A stretch of DNA of 64,000 nt from assembly GCF_013408425.1 (NCBI RefSeq), contig NZ_JACBYV010000001.1, positions 2,108,001 to 2,172,000 of the forward strand. The letters are read 5' to 3'. Made by a program: the position numbers and the translations under genes. Under the pieces are notes generated by a model. It did no database searches. It had not been told where the DNA came from and saw nothing but the letters and a program-made list of their open reading frames with translations. Below, in pieces: positions 54,508-63,973 of this stretch (its first letter is position 1; each line of letters opens with the position of its first letter). This stretch comes from Pseudomonas flavescens (GTDB lineage Bacteria; Pseudomonadota; Gammaproteobacteria; Pseudomonadales; Pseudomonadaceae).

Positions 54508-55266
54508 ATGTCAGCGCTCTTGTCAGTACGCCACTACCATCAGGACATCGTCTGCCACGAGCATGACCATGCCCAACTGGTTTTCGGCGTGAGCGGGCAC
54601 CTGCAGTTCGAGGTGGCGGGCCTTGGCAGTCGTATCAGCCGGCAAACCCTGGTGGTGGTGCCAGCCGGCGCACGCCATGCCTGCGACAGCCGTCACGGTA
54701 GCGAATGCCTGGTGTTCGACGTACCGGCGGGTGACTGGCTGGAGCGACACCTGGGCAACCATGTCGATGCCAGCCGACGCCTGCTGGACGCGCCGCAGAA
54801 GGTCGAGCTGTCGGTCACGCAGAGCGGCCTGGTCAACTGGCTGGCCGCCAGCCCGATCAACGATCCGCTGATCGCTCGCCAGGGCTCTATCCTGCTGCTG
54901 GCCAGCCTTAGTGCGCAGGCGGATTCACGTCCCAGCCTGGGCCTGCCGCTGAGCGCGCTGAACGCCTATATCGAGCGGCACGCTGCCCATCCCATTCAGG
55001 TGGCGGACCTGGCCAGCCTTGCCGGGCTTTCGGCCGCACGCTTTCACAACCGCTTTCTCGACGAGACTGGGCTCACCCCCATGGCCTACGTGCGCGATAA
55101 ACGCCTGCGCCTGGGCCGGCAACTGCTGCACAACAGCCGCCTGAGCGTCGGCGAGATCGCTGCACGAGTCGGCTACACCTCGCAGAGCGCGTTCACCGCC
55201 GCCCTCTCCCGACAATTCGGCGAAACGCCCAAAGCGCTGCGCGAGCGCCAGCCTCGCGACAAATAA
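54508..55266 (+). CDS. AraC-family transcriptional regulator
   Basis: 252 aa from MSALLSVRHYHQD, after GAGGAACTCC. N-terminal cupin (CHEHDHAQLVFGVSGHLQFEV in parts: HEHDHAQLVFG), with a linker from about 115. C-terminal AraC helices: VADLASLAGLSAARFHNRF and VGEIAARVGYTSQSAFTAAL. Upstream lies the divergent plcP control region. Its ligand is unknown; EamA and CsaA lie downstream on the same strand. Confidence 0.9.
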   Translation: MSALLSVRHYHQDIVCHEHDHAQLVFGVSGHLQFEVAGLGSRISRQTLVVVPAGARHACDSRHGSECLVFDVPAGDWLERHLGNHVDASRRLLDAPQKVELSVTQSGLVNWLAASPINDPLIARQGSILLLASLSAQADSRPSLGLPLSALNAYIERHAAHPIQVADLASLAGLSAARFHNRFLDETGLTPMAYVRDKRLRLGRQLLHNSRLSVGEIAARVGYTSQSAFTAALSRQFGETPKALRERQPRDK

Positions 55267-55332
55267 CGCCAGTCACGCGACAGCTGATCCTGTTCCGGCC
55301 CTTTAGAGTGCAGCCAAAACAGGAGCGGCATC

Positions 55333-55668
55333 ATGCAAATCATCGAATGGCAGGACTTCGAACGCGTCGAGCTGCGCGTCGGCACCCTCATCAGCGCATC
55401 ACCCAACGAAAAAGCCTTGAAACCCGCCTACGTGCTGCAGGTGGACCTCGGCGAGCTGGGCGTCCGTACCTCCAGCGCCCAACTCACGGCCCATTACGGC
55501 GCCGACGAACTGGTGGGGCGCCAAGTGCTCTGCGTTTGCAACTTCGCCCCCAAACGCATTGCTGGAGTACGTTCCGAAGTACTGGTCACGGGAGTCTATG
55601 ACAGCGATGGCAAAGTCGTCCTGGCCAGCTTCGACAAGCCCTTGCCCAATGGCGCGCGCCTGGCATGA
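55333..55668 (+). CDS. csaA: tRNA-binding domain protein (CsaA/YgjH-like)
   Basis: 111 aa, single tRNA-binding OB-fold as at the C-terminus of MetRS. Motifs: DFERVELRVGTLISASP, QVDLGELGVRTSSAQLT, GRQVLCVCNFAPKRIAGVRSE in parts (VLCVCNFAPKRIAG). CsaA has chaperone-like activity in Bacillus. Its stop overlaps the EamA start by 4 bp (ATGA). Confidence 0.9.
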   Translation: MQIIEWQDFERVELRVGTLISASPNEKALKPAYVLQVDLGELGVRTSSAQLTAHYGADELVGRQVLCVCNFAPKRIAGVRSEVLVTGVYDSDGKVVLASFDKPLPNGARLA

Positions 55669-56534
55669 ACACCCGCAATGCACTGCTCGGCCTGCATCTG
55701 GGCGCCCTGGCGTTTGGCCTGTCCGGGATCTTCGGCGAGTTGGCGAGCACCTCGCCGATCGCCATCGTCAGCGGCCGCGCGCTGTTCGCCGTGCTTGCAC
55801 TGGGCCTGTTTCTGCTCGCAACACGCAAACCGTTGCGCGTCGCAGCCCGTCACCTGCCCTGGCTGGTATTGGGCGGCCTGCTGCTGGGAGCGCACTGGCT
55901 GACCTTCTTCGAATCGGTGCGGGTGTCAGGCGTGGCTATCGCGACGCTGGGTTTCGCCAGCTTTCCAGCCTTCACCGTGCTGCTTGAAGTGCTCCTGCTG
56001 GGTGAACGCCCACGGCCTGGTGAATACCTGATGGTCGCGCTGGTCAGTATCGGTCTGCTGCTGGTTGCGCCCGCTCTGGATCCGAGCGACAGCCACACCC
56101 AGGGACTGCTTTGGGGAGTGATGTCGGGGCTGCTGTTCGCCCTGCTGTCGTTGCTTGGCCGAACCATCGCCAGACACGTCGAGCCGATCCAGGCGGCGAT
56201 GGGGCAGAACCTCGTGGCACTGGCCTGCTCCCTGCCATTCGCGGGTGCAACGCTGCAGAGCCTGGCAGCCGCTCAATGGTTCTGGCTGGCGCTACTGGGC
56301 GTGTTGTGCACGGCGCTGGCGCACAGCTTGCTGGTGGCCAGCTTGCGGGTCGTCAAAGCGCGCAATGCCGCACTGATCTTCGCCCTCGAGCCGGTGTACG
56401 GCATCGGCTTCGCCTGGCTGCTGTTCAACCAGGTTCCGACTCCTGGCATGCTCGCTGGCGGCAGCCTGATCATCTTCGCGGTATGCATGAGCGCTGCTCA
56501 GGCCAGCTCGCGGCAAGTGCCGAAAACCGCCTAG
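55665..56534 (+). CDS. EamA-family (DMT) transporter
   Basis: 289 aa, about ten transmembrane segments in two EamA repeats (about residues 5-130 and 140-280). Pattern FGLSGIFGELAS at the start and ALEPVYGIGFAWLLF near the end. Exports or imports small metabolites; the substrate is unknown. Coupled to csaA by the start/stop overlap. The SelW-like gene is convergent, 10 bp away. Confidence 0.92.
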   Translation: MNTRNALLGLHLGALAFGLSGIFGELASTSPIAIVSGRALFAVLALGLFLLATRKPLRVAARHLPWLVLGGLLLGAHWLTFFESVRVSGVAIATLGFASFPAFTVLLEVLLLGERPRPGEYLMVALVSIGLLLVAPALDPSDSHTQGLLWGVMSGLLFALLSLLGRTIARHVEPIQAAMGQNLVALACSLPFAGATLQSLAAAQWFWLALLGVLCTALAHSLLVASLRVVKARNAALIFALEPVYGIGFAWLLFNQVPTPGMLAGGSLIIFAVCMSAAQASSRQVPKTA

Positions 56535-56544
56535 TCGGCGCGAC

Positions 56545-56838
56545 TCAATTGGCTGCGGGCCTGTCGTTGTGGCCCAGGTCGCGGGCCGGGTCGATCTGGT
56601 CGCGCACCCGCTGCTTGAGCACCTTGGCCTCGGGAAACCCTCCATCGGCCTTGCGCTCCCAGATCTCGACACCGTTGCACTGAACGCGGAAAGTACCGCC
56701 GGTGGCTGGTTCGAGGCTGACCCTGGCAAGGTCATCGGCGAAGGTCGACAGCAGTTCCTGGGCTAACCACGCCGCGCGCAGCAGCCACTGGCACTGGGTG
56801 CAATAGGTGATGGTGACTTCGGCTTTGCTGGGGGTCAT
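56545..56838 (-). CDS. SelT/SelW/SelH-family thioredoxin-like protein
   Basis: 97 aa. The redox motif CTQC (Cys13, Cys16), where eukaryotic homologues carry selenocysteine, and VRVQCNGVEIWERK-like region typical of the Rdx family. Likely redox role with unknown partners. Preceded by a REP-rich gap. Confidence 0.9.
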   Translation of the reverse strand: MTPSKAEVTITYCTQCQWLLRAAWLAQELLSTFADDLARVSLEPATGGTFRVQCNGVEIWERKADGGFPEAKVLKQRVRDQIDPARDLGHNDRPAAN

Positions 56839-56879
56839 GGGTGGGCTCCATTGCTCTGGCCGCTATCTTAACAGCGCGC

Positions 56880-57206
56880 CGGCCATGACAAGCCGCGTTA
56901 CTGCACCAGCCCCGTAGCCGCGCGCCCGCGGCGAATGGTCGTAACGCTGCGGTCTTGTGGAATGGCCGCAATCGCTTTCGCGCCGGGGCGACGCGCCTAC
57001 GGTCGGCGGAAATGCCGCATTAGCGTAGGAGCCGCGCCCCCGCGGCGAACCGTGCGGCCAACACCAAAATTGCGGTGAGGCCAAAATCGTTCGCGCCGAG
57101 GGCGACGCTCCCACCTGCGATGTGCTGCAACCGCCCCCGCGGCGAATCGTGCGGCCAACACCCAAATTTCGGTGAGGCAAGATCATTCGCGCCAGGGGAA
57201 ACGCGC
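56880..57206. repeat. Third REP-like repeat cluster
   Basis: About 330 bp between the SelW-like and FimV-like genes. Copies of GCCCCCGCGGCGAA (about 57035 and 57132, with a 97-bp step; a diverged one at about 56922) alternate with the inverted GTTCGCGCCGAGGGCGAC-type half (about 56979, 57089, 57187). Sequence differs from the two other arrays in the window. No gene is supported. Confidence 0.75.
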
Positions 57207-59330
57207 CTACGCAATACGCGCGAGCAGCTCGCGGGCTTCCTGCTTCTCGTCCTCGTCACCCTCGTTGATCACTTCGTTGAGGATGTCGCAGGCTGCTTCC
57301 AGATCGTCCTGTTCGATGTAGGCCATCGCCAGGTTGAGCTTGGTGAGGTTCTCGTGGTTGGTGACGAAGCGGTCGAACCCTTCAGCCGGCTCACTGGGCA
57401 GATCGTCCAGCTCGAGCCATTCATCCTCCGGCCCCTCCTCTTCGACCAGCATGGTGCCAGCGAACGGGCTACTGGCATCGTGGCCGAAGATATCGGTGGA
57501 CTGCTCGGCACTCTGCGCCGCGGAGGATTCGGCGTCGACGCCACCACGCTTCTTGCGTGCTCCATTTTCGAAGGGGTTGACCAGATCCCAGTCGGCATCC
57601 AGCGACAGATCGTCCAGGTTCAACTGGAAATCGTCCTCCTGGGCTTTCCTCTGCTCGGACGCGGGCGCCGGAGCCGGTGTGTCGTCCAATTCGAGGATCA
57701 GCTCATCGAGACCTTCCAGCGGCTCCAGTGAATCGTCAGGGTCCTGGGCACTCAGCTGCGAGGCGAACAGTGCCGGGTAACGGCCCTTGAGCTCGTCGAT
57801 ACGCTCACCGTCGAACCCGGCGTTACGCAACGTGCTCTCTTCTTCGGCAAAAGCGGCCGTATTGCCCTGCTGTGCCAGCACTTCGAGCAGACGGAAGCGA
57901 ATGTCCAGGCGCTGCGGGTTGGCTTGCGACGCCTGGCGCAGTACGGATACCGCTTCGCCTATACGGCCATAGGCGAGGTAGATATTGGCGCCATCCAGCG
58001 GATCGGTGGGATTCGGCTCCGCCCTCGCGACAACTGCAGGGCGTACTGGCAGCGGTACATCCACCACCGTGGCCCGCGGCGCCACGACCGGTTCGACAGC
58101 CTCGGGCGCGGGCGCCTGAACCACTGGCGGCACCACCACGACCGGCTCGGCGATGACTTCGGGGGCAGGCGTGCGCTTGCGCTTGAACAGCAACAACAGG
58201 AGCGCCAGTAAGCCCAGCAGGGCTGCCAGCAGCATGTTCCACAGATTCCAGAAACCTTCGGCAGCCGGCTGCGCAGCAGGTGCCGGAGCGGCAACAGGCT
58301 CCTGCGCGGCCGCAGGCGGTGCCGGAGCGGCGGCCGGCACTGCAGGCGCAGCGGCTGCCGGGCGCTGGGCGAGCTGCTCGAGCAACTGGGCGATCTGCTG
58401 ATCACGCGCTTCCATGCGCGTCATCATGTCTTTCAACTGGTTCTGCACCACCAGCAGGTCCTGCTGCAGTTGCAGGTTCTCGGCACTGCGGTTGGCGACC
58501 TCTTCCTCGACACGGCGAATCTGCGCAAGCACTTCCACCTGCGGTTCGGCAGGCTGTTGCGGCGCGGTATCGGGGATGATCTGCGCAGGGGCTGCAGGCT
58601 GCGGTGCAGGCCCTGACTGCGCAGGCTGGCTGGGTGCGGCTTCGGCTATGCGGGCGTGATCCGGCAGCAGCAACGAGGCCCCGGCGCGCAGACGATGGAT
58701 ATCACCGTTGCTGAAGGCCTCGGGGTTGAGCGCGTGAATGTCCAGCATAAGGTCCTGCAGGGAGGACTGATTGCCCTCAACCCGCAGCTTGGACGCAATG
58801 GTCCACAAGCTCTCGCCGCTGGCGACCTGATAACGCTCACCCCGGCTGGCGATCGGCGTGCGGCGCGGCGGCGCATACGATGTGAACTGTTCGTTGCCAA
58901 CCTGAGCCGCCTGGCTGGTGTAGGACGATGACGTCGGCGGATCGAGCAGCACCGTGTATTCGCGCAGCAACTGGCCGCCCGGCCGCTTGAGCTCGACGAT
59001 GAAGTTCAGATAGGGCTCACGCACCGGCTGATTGGAGACCACCCGCACGACGCTGTTGCCGCCGCGCAGTACCGGGCTGAAGCGCAGGTCATTGAGAAAA
59101 TAGATGCGCTCGACACCGGCAAGATTGAAGGCATCTGCCGGCGCCAGTGAGACCTTGATATCCGAAGTGCTCATGTCATCGCCGACCGCCAGCAGTTCGA
59201 TCTCGGCATTCAGCGGCTGATTGAGTGCCGAATGCAGGGTGATCTCACCCAGCCCCAGCGCTGGCGCCAGTCCCGAATAGAATGCCGAACCTGATGCCAG
59301 GCCGATCAGTAAGTGACGAACACGAGTCAT
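57207..59330 (-). CDS. FimV/HubP-family polar protein (paralogue)
   Basis: 707 aa from MTRVRHLLIGLAS, after GGGAGC. Signal peptide, then the FimV N-terminal motif LGLGEITLHSALNQPLNAEI, a LysM peptidoglycan-binding domain (YQVASGESLWTIASKLRVEG), a coiled coil (about residues 275-335), Ala/Pro-rich linkers, one membrane span (about 370-392), and an acidic cytosolic part with a C-terminal TPR-like FimV domain (ENLTKLNLAMAYIEQDDLEAA in parts). FimV organises the cell pole and type IV pili. The canonical Pseudomonas fimV lies by truA elsewhere, so this is probably a second copy with its own role. Confidence 0.85.
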   Translation of the reverse strand: MTRVRHLLIGLASGSAFYSGLAPALGLGEITLHSALNQPLNAEIELLAVGDDMSTSDIKVSLAPADAFNLAGVERIYFLNDLRFSPVLRGGNSVVRVVSNQPVREPYLNFIVELKRPGGQLLREYTVLLDPPTSSSYTSQAAQVGNEQFTSYAPPRRTPIASRGERYQVASGESLWTIASKLRVEGNQSSLQDLMLDIHALNPEAFSNGDIHRLRAGASLLLPDHARIAEAAPSQPAQSGPAPQPAAPAQIIPDTAPQQPAEPQVEVLAQIRRVEEEVANRSAENLQLQQDLLVVQNQLKDMMTRMEARDQQIAQLLEQLAQRPAAAAPAVPAAAPAPPAAAQEPVAAPAPAAQPAAEGFWNLWNMLLAALLGLLALLLLLFKRKRTPAPEVIAEPVVVVPPVVQAPAPEAVEPVVAPRATVVDVPLPVRPAVVARAEPNPTDPLDGANIYLAYGRIGEAVSVLRQASQANPQRLDIRFRLLEVLAQQGNTAAFAEEESTLRNAGFDGERIDELKGRYPALFASQLSAQDPDDSLEPLEGLDELILELDDTPAPAPASEQRKAQEDDFQLNLDDLSLDADWDLVNPFENGARKKRGGVDAESSAAQSAEQSTDIFGHDASSPFAGTMLVEEEGPEDEWLELDDLPSEPAEGFDRFVTNHENLTKLNLAMAYIEQDDLEAACDILNEVINEGDEDEKQEARELLARIA

Positions 59331-59568
59331 AAAAGCTCCCGATAACTCCGCTCGAAGAGTAGCTGCAGCAACCGAAACCGGATCGGTCTTCCTGCAAGAT
59401 GCGGCGTAGCACAGCGCTGCGTCGGCAAACGCTCCTTGTCCCACCGAGTAGTGAGTATGGTCTCGATTCAACGGCTTGCGAGTTTTCAACCCGCATGATC
59501 CGCTCGAAGTCGAGCATCTGGCCATCATACGCAAAAAGCCAGAAATACGGCTAGTTATGTGAACGACG

Positions 59569-60969
59569 TCAACGTTGTGACGGGCGAATGTTCCAGGCAG
59601 CCAAAACGGTCAAGACGAACAGCGCCCCCATCAGTAGATAACTTTGCTGAAACGCCACCACCTCGGCAGAGAAATCCCCGCCCTCCCGGCGATGTCGCCA
59701 CTCCAGAAAGAACGTCAGCAGGTTGACGCCGAATGCACCGCCCAACTGACGCACGAAGGTGATTGCGCCCGCTCCGTGCGCCAGCTGTTCACGGCCGAGA
59801 ATGTCCAGCGCTCCGGTGCTCAGTGCGGGCAACAGAATACCCAGGCCGACTCGCCCCACGCAGGCCCAGCAGCAAAGCACCAAAAAGGAGGCCCCCGGTT
59901 CCAGCCAACCCAGCCCGAACGAAGACAGCGCCAACATCAGCAAGCCGCTGACCAGCAACACCGCAGTGGACAGACGGTCACTCAGCCAGCCACCGAGAAA
60001 CGAGGCCACACCCATCAGAATGCCGGTTGGCAGCAACAGCAGACCGGCCCTGCCCGCGCTATAGCCCTCGATGGTCTGCACATGCAGAGGAATCAGATAG
60101 GTAGTGCCGTACAGCCCCATGCCGAGCGCGAGCGCCACCCAGCTGGCCTTGCGAAAGCCGACATGCAGCCAGAGCCCGAGCGGCAGCAGCGGGCGAGCAC
60201 TGTGGCGGCTGCGCCATAGAAAGCCGGCCATCGCCAGGCTGCCGAGCAGGCCAGTGAGCCAGACCCGCGGCTGCACCCAGGGAAAGCGCTGCGCTTCGGC
60301 CAGGGCACCGAGCCAGGCGAACAGACCAACGCACAACAGGCTGAATGCCCACAGGTCGAGAAATGGCGTATTGCGCTGACGCGCGCTGGGCATCAGAAAC
60401 TGCCCGGCGAGCATGGCCAGTACGCACATTGGCAGAGGCAGCCAGAACACCGCATACCAGCCGAAGTCATCGACCAGATAGCCGCCGATGGTCGGCCCCA
60501 GCGTAGGCGCGATCATCACGCCGAGCCCGTAAGCCCCCAGCGCGGTACCGCGACCACCGCCAGCGAACACCTGAAAGATCAGCACCATCGCCAGCGGCTG
60601 GACGATACCGGCGCACAGCCCCTGAATGACGCGCAAGGCGATCAGTTGCCAGGCGGCATCGGCCACCAGTGCGAGCAACGAGGTAACGATGAACAACCCC
60701 AGGCCCGCCTGCGCCGTCCGGCGAGCGCCGAACCGGGCCTGGGCCCAGGCAGACAGCAGCAATCCAGCGGTCATCGCCGCGAGAAACCCGGTGGACAGCC
60801 ACTGGGCAAGGGGGCGGCCAATGTGGAAATCGACCATGATCGCCGGCAATGCCACATTGATGCTGGTCGACGCCAGAATCATCGCCATGCTGCCCAGCAT
60901 CAGCACGACCAGCAGATACTGCGGATAACGTGGCCCGAAGCGTCTCTGCAGGAGAGACAGGTCCTGCAT
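59569..60969 (-). CDS. MFS drug transporter, DHA2 (EmrB/QacA) family
   Basis: 466 aa, 14-span type. Motifs: SMAMILASTSINVALPAI in span 1, GFLAAMTAGLLLSAW, ALRVIQGLCAGIVQPL, and GAYGLGVMIAPTLGPTIGGYL (motif C). The ATG overlaps the marR stop (TGATG), giving a marR-efflux operon. Probably expels a toxic compound that also releases MarR. Confidence 0.92.
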   Translation of the reverse strand: MQDLSLLQRRFGPRYPQYLLVVLMLGSMAMILASTSINVALPAIMVDFHIGRPLAQWLSTGFLAAMTAGLLLSAWAQARFGARRTAQAGLGLFIVTSLLALVADAAWQLIALRVIQGLCAGIVQPLAMVLIFQVFAGGGRGTALGAYGLGVMIAPTLGPTIGGYLVDDFGWYAVFWLPLPMCVLAMLAGQFLMPSARQRNTPFLDLWAFSLLCVGLFAWLGALAEAQRFPWVQPRVWLTGLLGSLAMAGFLWRSRHSARPLLPLGLWLHVGFRKASWVALALGMGLYGTTYLIPLHVQTIEGYSAGRAGLLLLPTGILMGVASFLGGWLSDRLSTAVLLVSGLLMLALSSFGLGWLEPGASFLVLCCWACVGRVGLGILLPALSTGALDILGREQLAHGAGAITFVRQLGGAFGVNLLTFFLEWRHRREGGDFSAEVVAFQQSYLLMGALFVLTVLAAWNIRPSQR

Positions 60970-61403
60970 CAACGCCGTTCCAGGTTACCCAGAATGCGTG
61001 CGTGGACCTGCTGGCAGCGCCGCAGATCCTCCTCGTCGATGCCAGCGAAAAGCTCTTCACGCAGTTGCGTGGAGATGGCTTCGATCTGCTCGATCAGCGG
61101 TTTGGCGGCAGGGCACAAGGCGATCTTCTTGGCGCGACGATCTTCGGGCACTGCCTGGCGGGTGACCAGCCCCTGCGCCTCGAGGCTATCGAGCAAGCGG
61201 GCCAGGGTAGGCCCTTCCACACCGACACTTTGGGCCAACTCACGTTGGGTCGGCAGCTCGGCGAAACGGCCGATGTGCAGCAGCACCAGCCAGCGCGCCT
61301 GGGACAGCCCCAGACCGGCAAGCCGCCGATCCAGCTCGGCGCGCCAGGAACGGGACAGCTGGGCCAACTGCATGGCAAAACGGTGTTGTTCGGATTGGGA
61401 CAT
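60969..61403 (-). CDS. MarR-family repressor
   Basis: 144 aa from MSQSEQHRFAMQL. Winged helix-turn-helix in the middle (LPTQRELAQSVGVEGPTLARLLDSLE in parts) and a wing PEDRRAKKIAL with the conserved DRR. Dimerising ends are helical. Likely represses itself and the MFS pump. Overlapping dyads lie 28 bp upstream. Confidence 0.92.
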   Translation of the reverse strand: MSQSEQHRFAMQLAQLSRSWRAELDRRLAGLGLSQARWLVLLHIGRFAELPTQRELAQSVGVEGPTLARLLDSLEAQGLVTRQAVPEDRRAKKIALCPAAKPLIEQIEAISTQLREELFAGIDEEDLRRCQQVHARILGNLERR

Positions 61404-61430
61404 TGAGGCCGCTCTTGGAATTATCAAAAA

Positions 61431-61449
61431 CTAATTATTAGCGAGCTAA
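61431..61449. promoter_or_regulatory. Candidate MarR operator
   Basis: Two overlapping perfect dyads: CTAAT-T-ATTAG (61431-61441) and TTAGC-GA-GCTAA (61438-61449), in an A/T-rich promoter stretch just upstream of the marR gene. Confidence 0.7.
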
Positions 61450-61520
61450 CCATAGCTTTTGGCAGAGAGCAAGATTGCGGTCGTTGCGAGATAAGAGACT
61501 GTCGCGTCAATAATCGTCGA

Positions 61521-63644
61521 TCAGGCTTCGAATTCAGCTTGTAATGCGGCCCGGACGCAATGCAGCACACCCTCCTCCACGCGCCCGACGAACAGCGGGC
61601 TGATCTGCGCCACAGGTGGTAGCTCACCCTCGCCATCGAGGAAAGCGTCCTGAATCTCGCCGAGCAGTTGCTCAGGCAGATCGAGAGCCTGCTCCAGGGA
61701 AATCTGCTGGTCAGCGATGGCCTCGGCAAGCAGCGAGTAGGCGCTCTTCTGACTGCAGCCGAGCTGACTGGCGATTTGCGCGGGGGTCATCCCGGCACGC
61801 GCCAGGCTGACCAATTCATGACGCAGATCGACCACCGGCTGCGGCGCTTCGTTGCCGGCCAGCACTTCGAGGAAAGCATCGCCGTAACGCTCCAGCTTGC
61901 GCGCGCCGACACCACTGACACGGGCCATTTCCGCCAGCGTGGTGGGCTTGCTGCGCAGCATCTCCAGCAGCGTGGCATCCGGGAAGATGACGTAAGGCGG
62001 CACCGCGTGCTCCTCGGCCAGACGCTTGCGCAGGGCACGCAGCGCTTCCCACTGCTCGCGCTCCTCGCCCCGCACCAACTGCCGCGCCGGGCTACCCGAG
62101 GCCTTGGCACTCTGTTGCGGTTTGAGGTCACGGCGCAGTTGCAGCGTCACCTCCCCCCTTAACAATGGCCTACAGCTGTCGGACAGGCGCAGCCCGCCAT
62201 AGCCCTCCAAGTCCACATCAGCCAGGCCACGCGCGACCAACTGACGGAACAGCGAGCGCCACTCGCCTTCGCTGAGCGCACTGCCCACACCGAAAACAGA
62301 GAGATGCTGATGGCCAAGGCCGCGCATCTTCTCGTTGTCACGGCCGAGCAGAATGTCCACCAGGTGGCCGACGCCATAACGCTGACCACTGCGGTAGATG
62401 GCCGACAGCGCCTGGCGCGCCGGTTCGGTGGCGTCCCAGGTTTGCACGCCGTCGGTGCAGTTGTCGCAATGCCCGCAGGGCTGCGGCAACTCTTCGTCGA
62501 AATAGGCCAGCAGCACCTGGCGGCGGCAACGGGTTTCCTCGCACAGCGCGAGCATCGCATCGAGCTTGTGCTGCTCCACGCGCTTGTGGCGCTCGTCGCC
62601 TTCGGAATTGGCGAGCATCTGCTTGAGGAAGATCATGTCCTGCAGGCCGTAGGCCATCCAGGCGTCGGCCGGCAGACCGTCGCGGCCGCCACGGCCGGTT
62701 TCCTGGTAATAGGCTTCCAGCGACTTGGGCAGATCGAGGTGCGCGACGAAGCGCACGTTGGGCTTGTCGATACCCATGCCGAAGGCGATCGTCGCCACCA
62801 TGATCAGCCCTTCCTCATTGAGGAAGCGCTTCTGGTTGTAGGCCCGCAGTTCGGCCGGCAGGCCGGCGTGATAGGGCAGCGCCGGAAAGCCCTGCTCGGT
62901 CAGGAAGCCCGCCACCTCTTCGACCTTCTTGCGCGACAGGCAATAGACGATGCCTGCATCGCCCTTGCGCGCGGCCAGAAACGCCAGCAACTGCTTGCGG
63001 GGCTGCTCCTTGGGCACGATGCGGTAAAAGATGTTGGGACGGTCGAAGCTGGACAGGAAGCGCTCGGCATTCTGCAAATGCAGACGATTGACGATTTCCT
63101 CACGGGTACGCATGTCCGCGGTCGCGGTCAGGGCGATGCGCGGCACATCGGGGAACAGCTCGGCCAGTTGCCCCAACTGCAGGTATTCGGGACGGAAATC
63201 ATGCCCCCACTGGGACACGCAGTGAGCCTCGTCGATGGCGAACAGCGCGATCTGCAACTGCTGCAGGAAGGCCAGCATGCGCGGCTGCACCAGACGCTCC
63301 GGGGCGAGATAGAGCATCTTGATCTCGCCGCGACGGATACGATCAGCGATATCGCGCTGCTGATCCGCATCCAGCGTGGAGTTCAGCGCCACAGCGGCCA
63401 CACCCAGCTCTTCCAGGGTCGCCACCTGATCGTCCATCAGCGCGATCAGCGGTGAAACCACTACCGCCAGGCCATCGCGCAGCAACGCCGGCACCTGAAA
63501 ACACAGCGACTTGCCGCCACCGGTCGGCATCAGCACCAGCGCATCGCCACCACTGGCCACGCGCTCGATGATCGCACCCTGGCGGCCACGGAAGCTGTCA
63601 TAGCCGAATACGTCTTTGAGGATGCGTTGCGCCTGCTCGAGCAT
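61521..63644 (-). CDS. recQ: ATP-dependent DNA helicase RecQ
   Basis: 707 aa from [15 protein letters not shown], after CGGAGA; the frame upstream is not conserved. Walker [16 protein letters not shown] motif [18 protein letters not shown], aromatic-rich loop region, motif [12 protein letters not shown]. Zn-binding RQC domain with cysteines in CEETRCRRQ and CGHCDNC. HRDC near residues 520-600, then a C-terminal extension. Resolves forks and recombination intermediates. Confidence 0.95.
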   Translation of the reverse strand: MLEQAQRILKDVFGYDSFRGRQGAIIERVASGGDALVLMPTGGGKSLCFQVPALLRDGLAVVVSPLIALMDDQVATLEELGVAAVALNSTLDADQQRDIADRIRRGEIKMLYLAPERLVQPRMLAFLQQLQIALFAIDEAHCVSQWGHDFRPEYLQLGQLAELFPDVPRIALTATADMRTREEIVNRLHLQNAERFLSSFDRPNIFYRIVPKEQPRKQLLAFLAARKGDAGIVYCLSRKKVEEVAGFLTEQGFPALPYHAGLPAELRAYNQKRFLNEEGLIMVATIAFGMGIDKPNVRFVAHLDLPKSLEAYYQETGRGGRDGLPADAWMAYGLQDMIFLKQMLANSEGDERHKRVEQHKLDAMLALCEETRCRRQVLLAYFDEELPQPCGHCDNCTDGVQTWDATEPARQALSAIYRSGQRYGVGHLVDILLGRDNEKMRGLGHQHLSVFGVGSALSEGEWRSLFRQLVARGLADVDLEGYGGLRLSDSCRPLLRGEVTLQLRRDLKPQQSAKASGSPARQLVRGEEREQWEALRALRKRLAEEHAVPPYVIFPDATLLEMLRSKPTTLAEMARVSGVGARKLERYGDAFLEVLAGNEAPQPVVDLRHELVSLARAGMTPAQIASQLGCSQKSAYSLLAEAIADQQISLEQALDLPEQLLGEIQDAFLDGEGELPPVAQISPLFVGRVEEGVLHCVRAALQAEFEA

Positions 63645-63768
63645 GTAGGGTCTCCGAATCAAGCGGGGCATTATACGCAAGTGTCTCGCGGCGACGGGCA
63701 ACGGATGTGTTTTTTAGCGTTTAGCACGCCGTTTTGCCTGCAACTCTGGCCGGGCTGGTTGGTCTGCT

Positions 63769-63973
63769 CTAACAGGCCGTTGAAAAACCTAGGCGAGGCA
63801 GCCGGTGCAAGGCGAAAACAGGTGGGAACGCGGAGTTTACGAGTTGTAAATGAGCATGACTCGCTTCGCTCGCCCTTCGGGCCGCACTGAAGTGCGTTAG
63901 CCGTAAACGCCTTGCTGAACCTGTTTTCAACGAAGCAACGGCAACGCAGATAGTTTTTCAACAGCCTGCTAGA
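63769..63973. mobile_element. MITE-like element with about 20-bp terminal inverted repeats
   Basis: Left end CTAACAGGCCGTTGAAAAAC (63769-63788) and right end GTTTTTCAACAGCCTGCTAG (63953-63972) match as inverted repeats at 18 of 20 positions. Inside, CGAAAACAGGT pairs with ACCTGTTTTC and GTTTACG with CGTAAAC, so the whole 205 bp folds into a long hairpin. It encodes nothing; I infer a non-autonomous element moved by a transposase elsewhere. CTA flanks both sides, a possible short target duplication. Confidence 0.7.
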
